A DNA stretch of 64,000 bases from Sphagnum magellanicum (GCA_021904315.1 CM038925.1:5272501-5336500); one strand, 5' to 3'. Positions 23,303 to 36,055 are shown, numbered from the stretch's first letter. Notes: generated from the letters alone by a model not told the origin. A program made the numbers and translations.

Positions 23303-23700
23303 TGTGATCATCCAGTCGGACAGACATTTCATCCATCCCCTTAATTGGGACGGATAGTAGCTAAAAGAAAAAAAGCTTCCCCAAAATTCGTCCCGTCATC
23401 AAGCCGGACGGACATTTCATCCATCCCCTTAATTGGGACGGACAGTAGCTAAAAGAAAAAAAAGGTAGTCTTGGTCAATACAAAAAAAAAAAAAAAAATT
23501 GATTATGGGCTGTCCAAGGCCTAAATATTTTTTTTCTGGTCTTCCCCTAAATCCGTCCCGTCATCAAGCCAGACGGACATTTCATCCGTCCCCTTAATCG
23601 GGACGAACAGTAGCTAAAAGAAAAAAAAGGTAGTCTTGGTCAATACAAAAAAAAAGAAAAAAAAAATTCTAGGCTATCCAAGGCCTAAATATTTTTTTCT
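23303..23700. repeat. 165-bp tandem repeat, about 2.5 units
   Basis: The block CGTCCCGTCATCAAGC, GGACGGACATTTCATCC, CCCTTAAT, GGGACGGACAGTAGCTAAAA starts at 23389 and again at 23554, a 165-bp period. A shorter first copy starts near 23303. Each full unit also carries GGTAGTCTTGGTCAATAC, a poly-A tract and TCCAAGGCCTAAATATTTTT. Retention of CpG (CGGACGG, CGTCCCG) suggests it is younger than its surroundings. Confidence 0.78.
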
Positions 23701-23870
23701 GGTCTACCAAATCTTTTGCCTCAAAAAATCAGACTGCCCCTGATTTCTTTTTTCTCTGGAGTCAGTTACATCTGGGGAAGCTCCACAGGGAACATGTAGT
23801 GACTGGAAGAATTTTTAGGCACTGCCCACACAAACAGACAAACACCACTATTGCTTTAATATATAAGATG
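23701..23870. other. probable 3' part of the element carrying the 165-bp repeats
   Basis: Sequence right of the tandem units is less AT-rich and ends in CACTATTGCTTTAATATATAAGATGG, after which typical AT-rich background resumes. A matching change in composition on the left is at about 23160 (GGGTGCTCGTGACCTTCGGC). Together 23160-23870 looks like one inserted element, but no termini, coding region or family could be assigned. Confidence 0.35.
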
Positions 23871-25149
23871 GATACTTGAATGAATTTAAAGAAATTTAAA
23901 TTTTATATGGGTATTGTGTTTTGGAAAATATGTTAAATACATATGGTATGTATAAAAAAATAGTAATTTTATCAATGATTTTAACATGTTTAGTTATAAC
24001 TTGTATCTTCATCATTTTCAAAAAATTAAAATTAAAAATTAAAATAAATGTAGGGTATCAATATTTGATTAAAAAATTAGAAAAAAATTAGAAATAAGTT
24101 TTGGGTTGTTTAAATTTGTGCATATTAGAAAAATGAGGCAACAATATGTTGGGAAAAAAGCTTCTTTCACATAATGTCCCCCCAAAATACCAACTTGTAC
24201 AATAAAATTTTAATGTCGTTTAATGTGGACCCTTGAGATTTTATTTTCCATTATGCCATAGTGTACATAATGGATTTGAAACCCTAGTACCAAATTATAC
24301 ATTCCAATGATGATGATTGATTAAAATTGGTTTAGGTAGAATAATTTTAAGTTCCATAACTTATAAATCATAGTCATCATTGTCACTTGGACAATTCCAA
24401 ACAAAAATATTTTCAATTCATTTCCAAATAAAAAAGAATGCACATGGTTTTTAAAAAAGATCTTTGTCTTTACACCATATTCATGAATCAATATTTGATT
24501 TCCACCAATTTGTAATTCAATTATCTTCAATTGAATTTTAATCCAATTGATGAATTGAATTTAGTTGAATTAGAAATAAATTCAATGTATTTGAATTCAA
24601 TTAAATTCAAGTTGCATGTAATGCCAATTAATATTTTCATTCAAATGGAACTTAATTTCAAAAGGTCAATTCATATTTGGTGTGATTGCACCCCCAAAAC
24701 ATTCATGTTGTGTTAGAAATGTGATGGTTGAAATTGTTTAATTAATAAATGGTGGAAAAGAAATAATAAGTTTAAATTTCTTTAGATTTTTAAGGAGGAT
24801 TTGCAGAAGGTGTTACGATAAGTACAAGTTGATGTGCAACTTTACCAACATTGATTGTAGGCCTATGAGATTCCCTTTCTTGCTTCCAATTCATTCCATT
24901 AGTTTTGAGCCTAAAGTCACCACCAGGTGGTCCTTATTCTTAAGCAGGTCATAATGACACTAAACCAAATTTGCCCCAAATTGAATAGGCACAATAAGAG
25001 ACATTAGTGTTTTTTAGGTATACATGCTATCTAACCTCAAAGGTGGTGGTGTTTTTCATTGCATACAACCAATTGAACAATAGGAAAAGTTGGAAGGTTA
25101 GAAGCTACCTTTTCAATCAACATAATTTATTACACCATCATAGACATTG
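23871..25149. other. AT-rich intergenic, no gene recognised
   Basis: No supported gene. Around 24530-24620 the word AATTGAATT recurs, as in the decayed arrays elsewhere in the window. GGTGTGATTGCACCCCC near 24678 resembles the right end of the GGGTG-type elements, but no matching left end was found. Confidence 0.45.
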
Positions 25150-25946
25150 GGGTGTAATCATAGTCAAATGAGCTAATGATGATGAAGGACTCAAGGACTA
25201 TAGTCCTTTTTGTGGTACTTTTCATTTTCTCATAATTTTTTTTTTCGGATGAAATCTTTTGCAATATGTTACTAAAAATACATTTATTTTTTCAATACAT
25301 CAAATTTTTTGTATAAAATTTTCATGAATAACTAAGATTTTTTATAAATTGTATAAATTCTACCAAATGTTTTCATTTCATTTTGACAAATTATCTTAAT
25401 TTTCAAATTATATGAAAATATGTTAATTATTTAATGTTTTATTTTATTTTTTCATAAACTACAACTTTGTTTTAAATTTCATGTACATTACACCCCATTT
25501 ACATGTGGTAGAGGACTTTTGAAAATTTGAAAATTTGAAATTTTTTTCAATAGATTTTTAATTTTTAAAAATTTCAAATTTCATAACTTTCAAATTGTGA
25601 GTGCTTTTTGAGTGTGGATAATCAATTAACATCATCGCAAATTTGTTTTCATCAAAATTTTTATAAAGAGAGTCTTTAGCTTGGTAATTTACAAAATTGA
25701 TTACTTTTGATGCAACTATTGTTCAAATTCAAAGGTCTTTTTTTAAAACCAAAAACCAAAATAATTTTTTTTTGAATCTTTATTTTGAATTCTTCAACAT
25801 CCATATTAATCATTTAACACTACATTCCATGATTAACATAGCATTAAAGTGGCACCACAAAAATATATCTAACAAAATTATAGTTTTTATAGAGTTTTGG
25901 CTATCACCCAACATATTTTTTGGTTCGTTTGATTGTGATTGCACCC
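25150..25946. mobile_element. non-autonomous TIR DNA transposon, 797 bp, TSD ATTG (copy W1)
   Basis: The left end GGGTGTAATCATAGTCAAAT and the reverse complement of the right end, GGGTGCAATCACAATCAAAC, are inverted repeats differing mostly by transitions. ATTG flanks both sides (25146-25149 and 25947-25950). The interior aligns with 30030-30781 and 56430-57179 through shared words such as CATGTACATTACACC and TTTACATGTGGTA. There is no transposase frame. The ends resemble those of the X elements, so the two groups are probably mobilised by related enzymes. Confidence 0.8.
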
Positions 25947-26639
25947 ATTGCAAGAATAAGACCAAAGTATAAATAGAAGGAGTATAACATGTGCCAAAGC
26001 CATGGTATTCTTTCCACCTCAACCATCGCCAATCATTGTTTCATTAATTAAAAGGGGAATTACACATTCTTGATTCACAACAAGTATGAGGAATGGCAAT
26101 TGATGAAAAATAGGAAGTTGAGATTGATGTGTTACAAGATGTTGCATAGGTTCCTCAATAGGAGTAGAGGTTCAAACTTGTGTAATATTACTTTTCATTC
26201 ATGTGTAAGGATTTCGAAGATGCAATCCAAAATACAAGGGAGGTAATGTTAGGAATAGGTAAACAAATTAAGACTAGACAGAAAGACAAAATTTTAGTTT
26301 TAGTTTAGATTTAGACACAATGTGGTTTTTTAAAAAATTCTTGTTCTTTCTTTTCAAATGGGGTTTTGGAAGGAAATGGGGCAACATTTCTTCTTTCTCG
26401 TGTTTTTGTTGTGTATCACTTTTCTTTGCAAATTTTGGTGTTCTAGGAACATTAATTTTGTATGGTAAAATAAGTAGAGGTTATCTTAAAAAAAAGGAAC
26501 AAGAACTAAATATTACAATAACTAAATCTTATCCATATTTGCAAGTAGAGGACTTGTCAAGATTGTTAGTAATGGAACGTTAATAAATATGAAAACTTGT
26601 AATTAAAACATCATTTTGATACTTGTTTTGATATGAATT

Positions 26640-26770
26640 GCATAGAATTAGAGTTAGTACTTACCAAATAGGTTATAAGTAGGTAGGTAGGTTGATGGCC
26701 TACCTAGGTTAGGTAGATTGACATGGAGCTTGCCTATTCACCTACCTACCTACCTAGCTAGATGGCTTGC
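26640..26770. repeat. TAGG/CCTA tetranucleotide-rich patch
   Basis: TAGGTAGGTAGG near 26680 is followed about 60 bp later by its complement (CACCTACCTACCTACC, near 26740), so the strand could fold back. Similar runs occur near 34822-34850 and 27470-27560. Simple-sequence DNA, not coding. Confidence 0.6.
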
Positions 26771-26829
26771 TTATTTATGTTTATGTACCTATGTAAATAG
26801 AGGTCATTGGAAGATGAGGTGAATCATTT

Positions 26830-27440
26830 TTTTTGTGTCACAATGTAGTTTTTTGTAAATTGTTGTGCATTAAGATGACATAAAATTATCATTATATGCC
26901 AAGTTTTCCATTGGGTTAAAATTCTCAACTTGAATGAAAAAAATCTATATTTAAAATTGCAACACATATACACCAAATATAAAGTAATAGACTATTGATG
27001 TTGAAAAATATGGATTATTTTTTTATTTGTGGTTTTATATGAATACCATTTTTTTAATGAAAATTTTTGGGTATATTTTATAAAAACTCAATATAAATGA
27101 TATATTAAAGGAAAAGGAACTTAAGTGCAAAACTTTTGCTACAAAAACCTTAAGTCAAAGAAAATTATGGATTTTAATTTGAATGTTTTGAAATGGACCT
27201 TCTTTTCAAAAGTTCATATCATAATCATTTTTGGATAGATTTCAACTTTTTTTCTTAACATGTATTTTAAAGATTTATTCAATTAGGCTTTATTCACATA
27301 ATTTTTAATAGCTCATTAACCACCTTGTAATCCCCCACTTAAGCAATGATATCATAGTAGATTATCATTTTAGCACCAATGAATAGATTTTATATGGACT
27401 ATTTATTTGTTAGAATTGGTCCACCAATTATCTTGAAACA
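26830..27440. repeat. dispersed repeat Y, copy 1 (without insertion)
   Basis: Aligns with 48480-49745 through words such as TTTTGTGTCACAA, GATATATTAAAG, TTTTTTTCTTAACATGTA and ATGATATCATAGTAGA. Copy 1 lacks the 606-bp element present in copy 2, so it is a paralogous uninterrupted version of that site. Family unknown and no coding capacity seen. Confidence 0.65.
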
Positions 27441-30029
27441 ACCCATAGCATACATACATATTTATGTAAGTAAATTTTCTACTTATTGACCTATTAGCTT
27501 ACCTACTTCGGTAAAATATAAGTAGGTACGTAATAGATGTCTACCTTAACCTCCTAACCTACTAGGACTATCAATTAGGTTAAATAGGTTGTAAGGCCTA
27601 ATTAACTTAACATATTATTAGCTTAGCCCATTAGACCTGAGTACATATTAGGTACCTTTTAAATTTTGTAGTAAGTTTTTTTTTTTTTTTTCCCACACCA
27701 TTTGGAATAAAATGGAAGTGACCTCGAAAATTTTGCAAATTTTTATTAGTTTGAACATTTTACTATTAAGGGTACATAAGGCCCCTCATTTGAGTATTAA
27801 AATTGTAAGCTCCCTATACCCAAAAAATAACTTATAAGGAGATTATAATCATTAGTCCCTTGATAGAAAGCCCTATCATGAAAACCATATAATGTTTTGG
27901 TATAGGTGGATAGTGCCTTGCCTTCATTTTAAAAAAATCATCAACATAGAGGCCACCTTATTGTAAGGACATTGTTCATGTGAAAAAATCTTGTTCTTCC
28001 TCACCTCCCAAACAAAATCATAGCCAAATTCCTTTTAAAAGCAAAACGGTACCATTTATCTATGTCAAGGAATTTAGACTAGGCATTCACTCATGAAATT
28101 TGGTCCTTAAATTATTGTAGTTTCTAAAGGCCACAAAACCTAATGAAATATATATATAAGTTTAATGTAATCATAAGACACTATACATTAATGAAATGTA
28201 TAAAGGTCAACATACATGCCCTCATCAAACATGTATATTTGACCATCTACTGTAAGTTGGATTTGTTTAGTACTTTCTTATGGTTTTGTTTGAAAAAAAC
28301 TAATTATGGTTCCCAATTTGCAAACATCCATAAAGGTTGGGGTTTAAAAATGTGTTTTAATTAATCTTAAGCCCAACCTTGAGAATTCAAAAATGAATTG
28401 GTTGTGTACATGTTAATTTGGCAACAAATTCTTAGGCCAATTGATGAAAATTTAAGAACCTTCACAATATGAAGACCCAACTTCATTGGCTTGACCCAAT
28501 AGTTGCATCATTATTTTCTTCTTATTATTATTCAAATGTAATTGTTGGATGGGAATGATTTCTTAACATGTGAAAGGAAATAAATGGAAGAAAAGGATGT
28601 AAATTTTTTTTCCTCTCACCTTTGTTTTCCTTAGTTCTTTTCTTCAACTTTTCATTGTTGTACTTTTGAATCAAAACAAGTTAGCAACATGGAACGTTCT
28701 TCACAAAGTATTTCACAAGTTAATGATGGCAACAACATGGATGATCATATTTTTTTGTCAAGTGGGTCGCCCACTACTAGTTTTAGGGCATATCACCAAG
28801 GAGGTGTTGTCCAAAGGAGCATATTGTGAATGTTGCTTTCATTTGACCACTACATATTTGAAGTTATTCAAAAGAATGTTGGTGTATATTTTATGAGAGA
28901 GAAATTAGATGTTGAGAATCGAAAGAGAACAACACAACAAAAAATTTAAAGACACAAGAATTTTATGAAGTTCATGTCACAGCCCCACCAATTTTGGAAA
29001 AAAACACACAAAAGGAACATGTAATAAGGTAATTCAAGCTAACAAAAGCCAATAGTGCACCCTTTTGAGACCTTTTGGGAATCATTTTGAATCCTAACAT
29101 GTTGATGTGGTAGCCTAGGATTTGTCAAACAATGTTTAAATTGTGCTTAAATAATGTTAAAGCTATGTTAAAATTTGTGTTTTTGAGGATTGGTTACAAT
29201 ATTTTAGAAGTATATTTGGGTATTTTATACTCAAATTTATTCAAATGTTACATTGATTTATTATAAACATTTTCTATGAATTCATCAAGCATTCATGAGT
29301 TTTGAAATTAATACATGGTTTTAATTATGTAAATCTAAGTAATGATTACATGTTCTTTGGCTCCTTTTAGTTTGAATTTGTCTAATAGGGAAGCTAAAGC
29401 AAACAAAAATGAAAGAAGAACTAGGTTTTGGAGATGACAAGGTTGAAAGTAAAAAGAATTGGAGAAATTTGGATGTGTGTGTGTTGATTGGTTTTCATAT
29501 AGTGAAATGGAGCTAGAATTCATGAAGAATGCGAAAAAAAGGTAAAATTTTTGAAACCTTAAACTCAATTTTTTTTTGAATGCAGTAAAAGAGAATATAG
29601 AAGTGTTAGATTTGCAAAAAGAAAACCAATGGACTGTTCTTTGAAATGTATGGCATAGTGCATACACCTTCAACGAAAATGTAGCATTTAATCATGATAC
29701 ATGGATAATAGTGTACTATGGCATTTGCTAAATTAATGTCCTTACATTTCACTAAAGACTATATGGGATTTGCTAGATTATCCATACATGTATTGGTAAT
29801 TTCAAATATCATGTCTTTTGAATTAAATTTCTCACCTCATAATGATCATAAACTTAATGATACACTTATCATATGGTTATCTTTTTCAACTTTCACTTTC
29901 CATGTAATTTTACTCATAACCATTTTGAAGGGAATATTAACTAATAACTCAATGTTGGTTCCATTTTGCATTTTCTTCGTAACTTTGCCCAATCCATGTA
30001 TCAAAATAGTTTCAAGTTTATTATGCATG
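27441..30029. other. AT-rich intergenic, no gene recognised
   Basis: No supported gene. The open frames at 29335-29673 (minus, 112 codons) and 29718-30059 (plus, 113 codons) have no recognisable domain, biased AT-rich codons and no splice context. Around 28905-29020 a stretch resembles sequences common near plant retroelement ends, but this is too weak to call. Confidence 0.45.
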
Positions 30030-30781
30030 GGGTCAAAACCTACTAATGGGAACCAATGAGATTACTTTATAGAAGGATTATGGGTCATTTTGTAATCTTG
30101 TCACTTTTTCATAGAAAAGATGTTTTGAATGAAATCTCTTACAACTGGTTATTAAAAGTAGTTCTAATCACCTCAATAAATCACATATTTTTGTTAATAT
30201 TTATTGAGTAACTATGATTTTTCCAAAAATGTGAAAATTCTAACAAATCTTACATTTTGTTTTGAAAAATGATTGTAATTTCAAATCATTCCAATACATA
30301 TTAACTACTTTAAGCTTTCATTTTTTGTATTATAATATACAACTTTGTTTTCTATGTCATGTACATTACACCTTATTTACATGTGGTAAAAATCTTTTGA
30401 AAATTTGAGATTTTAAAACACATTTCAAAAAGATTTAAATAAAAAATTTCACAACTTTTAAATTGTGAGTGATTTTTGAGTTTGGGCAATAGGTCATTAT
30501 CATTTTAATTCTTTTACCATCAAAATTTCTTTATTAAAAGAATCCTTTGGCATATTCCTTTACAAAATTGATTCCTTCATAATGCAATTGTTGTTGAGGT
30601 TCAAACTTGTCCTATATTAAAATCGAAGCCTGAAATTAAATTAAATGAATGTTTAATTTGGATTCTTCAACACTCATATTAGTCATTTAACAAAACTTGG
30701 AATGATTATCCTAACTTTTTTGAAGGTTAAAATAAAAACATACCTACTATGGTTTGTGATTTTCAATGAGTCATGACACCT
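30030..30781. mobile_element. TIR-type element, copy W2 (degraded ends)
   Basis: The interior aligns with W1 (25150-25946) through CATGTACATTACACC, TTTACATGTGGTA, TTTTGAAAATTTGA and TTTTACAAAATTGATT-like words. The expected ends are at about 30030 (GGGTCAAAACC) and 30781 (GACACCT), but they are too diverged to show a clear target duplication, so both limits are inferred from alignment. Confidence 0.6.
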
Positions 30782-30839
30782 TTTTTGTAGGGTTGTCATC
30801 ATGTCCATGCATCTATCATGATGCAATGGATGCATCTAG

Positions 30840-31110
30840 ATGAAGACGCATCCTTGTGTCATGTTAATATAGGGTTAGTTTAGGTCAACCTATGGTCAAC
30901 CTAGGTCAAAACATTCTTGAGTTACATGAAGCAAGCTTATGGGTGATCGAAATTAGACCTATTTTAGTTGTTGTAAACCTTGTGGTGATTGAAACACCTT
31001 TTGGTCAAGCCTACAACGATTGAAAACTTTTGGTCGCCATCCTATGGTAATGGAATGTTTTTGGTTGCCATTTGTGTGGTAGCAAAAAAAATTCAGTTGT
31101 TAATCCTTGT
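30840..31110. repeat. dispersed GATTGAAA-unit repeat, copy 2
   Basis: Shares with 2540-2940 the order AGGTCAAA, TTGAGTTACATGAAGCAAGC, TTGTAAACCTTGTGGTGATT and GAAACACCTTTTGGTCA, then repeated ATTGAAAACTTTTGGTCGCC-like units. Non-coding. Confidence 0.6.
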
Positions 31111-31279
31111 TGTGAAATTGGATGACAACACCCTTTGTTTATATAGTGTTCAAAATAGGAATGGAGAATAAATAATATGGGATAAGTTTTGAAATTGCAA
31201 CCTCCTCATAAACTAAGTTGTAACTTCAAAACTTTCTTCAAGTCTTTTGTTCTTAGGTTTTAGATTTATAAACAATTCA

Positions 31280-32099
31280 AGTACATTTCTCATTAGATAA
31301 TTAGATAACCATATAATTAATACTAATTAAATTTAACATATATTTAAAATATAAACTATGCACTACAAATATTAAGTATTCAATATCAACTATTAAAATA
31401 AATAATAATTTCTTAATATTTAACTAAGTAACTATCTAATTATTCACAAATTGTTAATACATAATTCAAAGATAAATAAATAACTAGAATATTTAAAATA
31501 TTTTATTACTTTTTAAATATCTGGTCGAATTGTAAATAATATATATAATATAAAAATAATTTAGTTCTTCTAATTAAAAAATATATTTCAAATTATAAAT
31601 AATGAACTAACAATTGTTAAAAAAAAAGTCTTACACAATTTTAAAAAAAAAACTAGTTACCTTAATTACTATATAATTACATTTATTATTTAAATTTTTT
31701 TTATACTAAATAAGTAATTACAAAATTTGAAAAAAAACCTTAAAGCACTTTATAATAATTCCTGAAACTACAATCATTACAATAATTATTTTAACTACAT
31801 TATAATTTTTCCAAAATTTTTATTTTGATTTAAAAATATAAATTACATATTGTGAATAATTATGCTCAATTAAAAAATAATTATGCATATACTATAATCT
31901 GAAGTAATTACAATGATTTTAAAGTAATGTAACATTAATTACAGTAATTCATTTCTTTCACTATAAGAATATAAAATATATAATGTAAAATTTCTTGTTT
32001 AAAAAAATATTTATTTAAATTTATAATTAGTTAATATGATAATTTATATTTAATTATAAAAGTGATTCTGTATGGATAATTCTAGTAGAAAAAAACCTT
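31280..32099. other. extremely AT-rich segment
   Basis: Nearly all A and T with few G or C, rich in TAATTA, ATTATT and TTAAAA words. No gene, no clear repeat unit and no element ends. Such a segment could act as a matrix-attachment-like region, but that is only a compositional suggestion. Confidence 0.5.
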
Positions 32100-33110
32100 A
32101 AAACTCAATCAATAATTTTCGGAATTGAAATAGTAATTTTAAATTCGAAAAAAACAATTCAGAATTCAAATATTAATTTTTAGATCAAATGAGTCTTTCA
32201 AATTTTAATAAAAAAATTCAGAATTGAAATGTTAATTTTCAGATTCAAATAACTACATTCAAAATTGAAATGTCTAGTTTTAGACTCAATTAGTAGTTTT
32301 CTAAATTGAAATGTTAATTTTGAGAATCCAAAATAAGAATTCAGAATTGCAATTTCAAGTTTCAAATCAAATAAGTTTTTAAAATTTAAATTAAAATCTC
32401 AAAATTGAAATAATAATTGTTAGAATTGAAAAGAATTATTTAGAATTCAAATATCAAATTTTAGATCAAATAAGCTTTTTGAATTTAAATAAAAAATTTC
32501 AAATTCAAATAGTGTTTTAAGGAATTGAAATAGCAAATTTCAGATTCAAATATGAAATTTCAAATTCAAATAATTCTTTAATGAATTGAAATAGTAGGTT
32601 TTAGAATTGAAATATAATGTTTAGGATCAATTTCCAAAAAAACACTTAAATGTTAAAATTCTGACTTGAAATATTAATTTTGAAATTCAAATAGTTTTAT
32701 TTCGAATTCAAATGATTAAACAAAGAATTCCAAAAACATTTAAAATTGAAATAAAGATTTTAAGATTTAAATGCTTTTAATTTTGTAATTAAAAAATGAA
32801 TTCTAGTAGCAATTTTCAGAATTGAAGCTTTGATGTTAATGTTTAAATATAATTTTCATAATTCGAAATATAATTTTAGACTCAAACATATATTTTTGAA
32901 TAAAACTAAAAATTTAAAAAATTCATATTTCAAATTTGAAATTCAAATTTTGATTTTTAGATTTGAATAAAATGTTTTAGAATTGGAACAATAATTTTTA
33001 GGTTCAAATATAATTTTCAAATTGAAATAAGAATTTTTAGTATTGAAATATGAAATTTCAGATTTGAATAATAAATTTCTGAGTTCAAATATTAATTGTT
33101 AGATTCATTA
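32100..33110. repeat. degenerate short-period array (AATTGAAAT / AGATTCAAAT units)
   Basis: About 1 kb built from variants of AATTGAAATAGTAATTTT and TAGATTCAAATAA alternating at roughly 25-40 bp spacing, with dozens of recognisable units. Units are too diverged for a clean consensus, as expected of an old satellite or minisatellite. It follows directly on the extreme AT-rich segment. Not coding. Confidence 0.75.
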
Positions 33111-33508
33111 TTTGAACAATATACATACATACATAGAATTAATATACACACAAATATATATTGATGTTATATGTAATATATTGTAAATATAATTTTAATA
33201 CATACATAAAAATACACCCCTATGTCATCATAAAATACTTTTAGGATGCGACTAATTTGGTGGCTATTATAACTAATTGGACATATCAATATATTCATGG
33301 ATGAAAATAAACCTAAAAACCATCCAACCAATAGGATGAAGTTTTCAATAGTTGCATCATAGTTGTAATAATGACCAAAATAGTTGAAAATTGATCTTAT
33401 AGTTGTAAATACTCCCAAACTTAGTTGTAAACGACTACAAGTTGCATGTAATTGCAAATGGAGTGGTTACATTTTGGTTAATTTCTATTAATGATGGTAT
33501 TTGATGTT

Positions 33509-33720
33509 AGAGGACAAGCCAAGGAAGGTGGAATGCAGGTTTTGCGTCAATGTTATTTCATATTACAAGGATAGAATGCTCTTCCATTCGGGTCATTGAT
33601 ATGATGACAATGGGCAAGTTGGAATTGTAATGTGTTCAAAGGCACATCCACAGGTGAAAGCTTTATTTGCTAGAATGTGGTGAACTTGTCCTTCCACCAC
33701 TAAACAACATGTAAGTACCA
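33509..33720 (+). pseudogene. possible hAT-type transposase N-terminal relic
   Basis: Read on the plus strand this gives PRKVECRFCVNVISYYKDRM followed by LFHSGH, then after a stop YDDNGQVGIVMCSKAHPQVK and ALFARMW. The C-x2-C with following histidines, and the word order, resemble the BED-type zinc finger at the start of hAT-superfamily transposases. At least one in-frame stop makes it non-functional. The rest of the transposase was not found downstream. This is a family guess from short motifs. Confidence 0.4.
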
Positions 33721-33979
33721 ACCCATCTCTTAGATGGGTGAATAGAGGATGTGGCCATTGATGTGTTGAATCTTTTAATGGAAGGAAAATTTGTTTCGAT
33801 GTCTCAAGTGGAAGGGGTTCGAAATTTCACCCCCCCCTTACATATAACATAAAAGGTTTTATTAGATCCATAAATAACACCATTCGAACCTTTCGAGAAG
33901 TTTCATTGCCCAAGGGATTGAATTCAACCAAAAGATAAGATTTGGACAAAAATGGACACTTTGCTACTATTAATGAAAC

Positions 33980-34740
33980 ACCTTGGTGTACTTTCACCCA
34001 TGTTGTATAGACTTTAAAATTTTAATAATAACAATAATATTTTATATTTTGATGTGCCTAATAAATACATTTAAAAAAATTTAAGAATGTGACAATGTTT
34101 CCTTTCCTTGAATCTTTTGGTCAAGAACATAAGTTTGAAACATGTTTTGGTTTTTTTTCTGCAAAATAATTTTATATGTTACTTTTGATGGTATTTTATT
34201 TGATTTTTAAAAATTAACTAGTTGGATTCATTTAATTTAATTATGAATTTGAAAGTTCAAGAACATGATTCTAAAATGAGCCATTGCAATTAAGCCTTTA
34301 AAAAACAAATGCCCACTTTATTTTTATTCAAATAAATAGTTTTGGCCATATACTTTAAGCTACATTGGATAAATGAGAGAAAAAATAAATATAAAATTGT
34401 AAAAAATTTTTAAAAGTAGAAATATTATTTGATCAATTTTATCACTTGATTTTATTTTTTAATGTGGTTTTTAATGGTACCATATAATTATGTTTTTGCC
34501 CTTGAAGGTTGTCAAGACCACCATTAGAACCTAATAGGACAATTGACTTCTTTTCAAAATTGAGTTAAAACTTAAATTGAATGTTGTTGCCTTGTTTGAA
34601 ACATGCTCTAGATTCTTTAGGTAGATAAATACAACTATATTTTAAAATTATAGGCTTGGCCTTACATTTTAGACAAATTATTGCATTTGATTGGTTGCAT
34701 GTGATTAATAATAATTTGTATGCACTAGTGAAACAATCTA
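33980..34740. repeat. dispersed repeat Z, copy 1
   Basis: Shares ACTTTCACCCAT (about 33988) and then ACCACCATT, AATTGA, GATT.TTTAGGTAGAT, CTTGGCCTTACATTTTA and ACTAGTGA, in the same order as 47270-47595. Copy 1 is longer between the first and second anchors. Element type unknown. The ACTTTCACCC word looks like a right end of the GGGTG-type transposons, but its partner was not found. Confidence 0.45.
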
Positions 34741-35037
34741 ATACTAAACCAAGAAAAATAAAATATTGAGTTGAGTGTAATGGAGAAAGAATTGGACCTT
34801 ACTTTAAAACAAACAAGCTAGTAGGTAGGTAGATAGGTAGGTAGGCAAATAGATAGAGCTCCAATTTATTTGCACCAACAATTGAGAGTTCTTGAGATTC
34901 TTGGCTACTTACAAGTTTCTTTAGGGTTTAAGAGCTCCCCTAATCAATCAAGTAGAAATCTGACATAAATCTCTGCTCATCTCATGATTACCAACCACCT
35001 TACAAAAGCAGCCTTTTGGGGGAGTTAATTACATCTG

Positions 35038-35403
35038 GTTGGTGGCCTTGCCTACTGCCAAGGCAAAGGATAACTTGTTAGTGTTTAGATTCATTATAGA
35101 GTATAGTAGCTTAATGGATTTTTATAGGCCCCTAGGTAATAATAAATAATAGGTCTATTATTTTTATATGAGGATTTTTGAAAGATGATATATATTTTGG
35201 CTTGTGTTGAAACTTGAGATTAGTTAAAGAGTTATAATAATATCTTGAAGGATTTTGGTTTCTTTTTTTTTTTAGAGGATTTTTTGATGATTATATTTTT
35301 GCACGGTGAAATATTTGAGTTTCCATAAATTCTTCTTTCTTTTGCCTTATGATACTTTTTTCATGTAAATGGCATGGCCATAGTGTAACATACCCCTTTT
35401 GTT
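35038..35403 (+). repeat. 350-bp repeat R, copy 1 (upstream of the TAR gene)
   Basis: Carries GGCCTTGCC, GTTTAGATTCAT, TAGAGTATAGTAGCTTAA, TTTTTATAGGCCCCTAGGTA, GAGGATTTTTGAAAGATGAT, TTGAAGGATTTTGGTTTCTT, TTTGAGTTTCCATAA and GGC.TGGCC in order. The same order is found at 43290-43693 and 44274-44619, all in the same orientation. GGCCTTGCC near the left and its complement near the right could be remnants of inverted ends, but the shared sequence continues past the right one. Unclassified. Confidence 0.8.
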
Positions 35404-35603
35404 AGCATTGGTTTTGCTTACTAGGTACAATAATTAAGCATATGACTTGCTAATTAAGCATAAATTCAGCATGTATTTTCTTGCTTGCATATGGCTTTTG
35501 TGCAATATGTTTACACCATGGAGAGATCACTTACATTTCTCATAAATGACCTCAGTTCCATTCAATAAAAAACATTGAAGGTATGTTTTGAATTTTGAAA
35601 ATA

Positions 35604-35630
35604 AATAATAATAATAATAATAATAATAAT
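35604..35630. repeat. (AAT)n microsatellite
   Basis: About nine AAT units in non-coding DNA. A complementary TTA run lies near 35957-35977. Confidence 0.85.
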
Positions 35631-35994
35631 TTTTGAATATTCAATGAAATAGAGATGATGATATACATACATATTTATAATGAATTTGGATATTTATAAT
35701 TTTGCGCAATCGCTTATTTTATTCAATAAAGAAGGCTAAATACTTAACATTCATTCCATTTATAAATAGATCATAAAATATTAGTACCCTTGGAACGAAC
35801 CATTGTGTTTTCGGTTATTTTCTTCCAATTTGTTGATCTTGCAAAACTGACACATTTTGACATTTGAAAAACACAAGTTTTTTGGTCTGTCAAATATAGT
35901 GGAAATCATCACCAAAAATAAATCACTGAGAGGTATGTACTACAAATCATGGGGATTTTATTATTATTATTATTATTTTCAATTTTGTGATGTA

Positions 35995-36055
35995 GCTGAA
36001 GTGGTGGTCATCCATAATAGGAATTCAGACAAATCTGGTTATAAAAAGATATGAA
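35995..36055 (-). repeat. dispersed AGCCAAATTTGGCT-core repeat, copy C
   Basis: GATGTAGCTGAAGTGGTGGT, CATCCATAATAGGAATTCAG and ACAAATCTGGTTATAAAAAG, a diverged reverse-complement copy of the repeat at 14159 and 61090. Confidence 0.55.

Noticed and set aside
28905-29060. Stretch resembling sequence common beside plant retroelement ends (ACACAAGAATTTTATGAAG)
   Set aside because: No terminal dinucleotides, repeat partner or primer site could be found.
29718-30059. 113-codon plus-strand frame, and 112 codons on the minus strand at 29335-29673
   Set aside because: AT-rich composition, no recognisable domain, no splice or promoter signals; the first runs into a repeat copy. Frames of this length are expected by chance in 64 kb.
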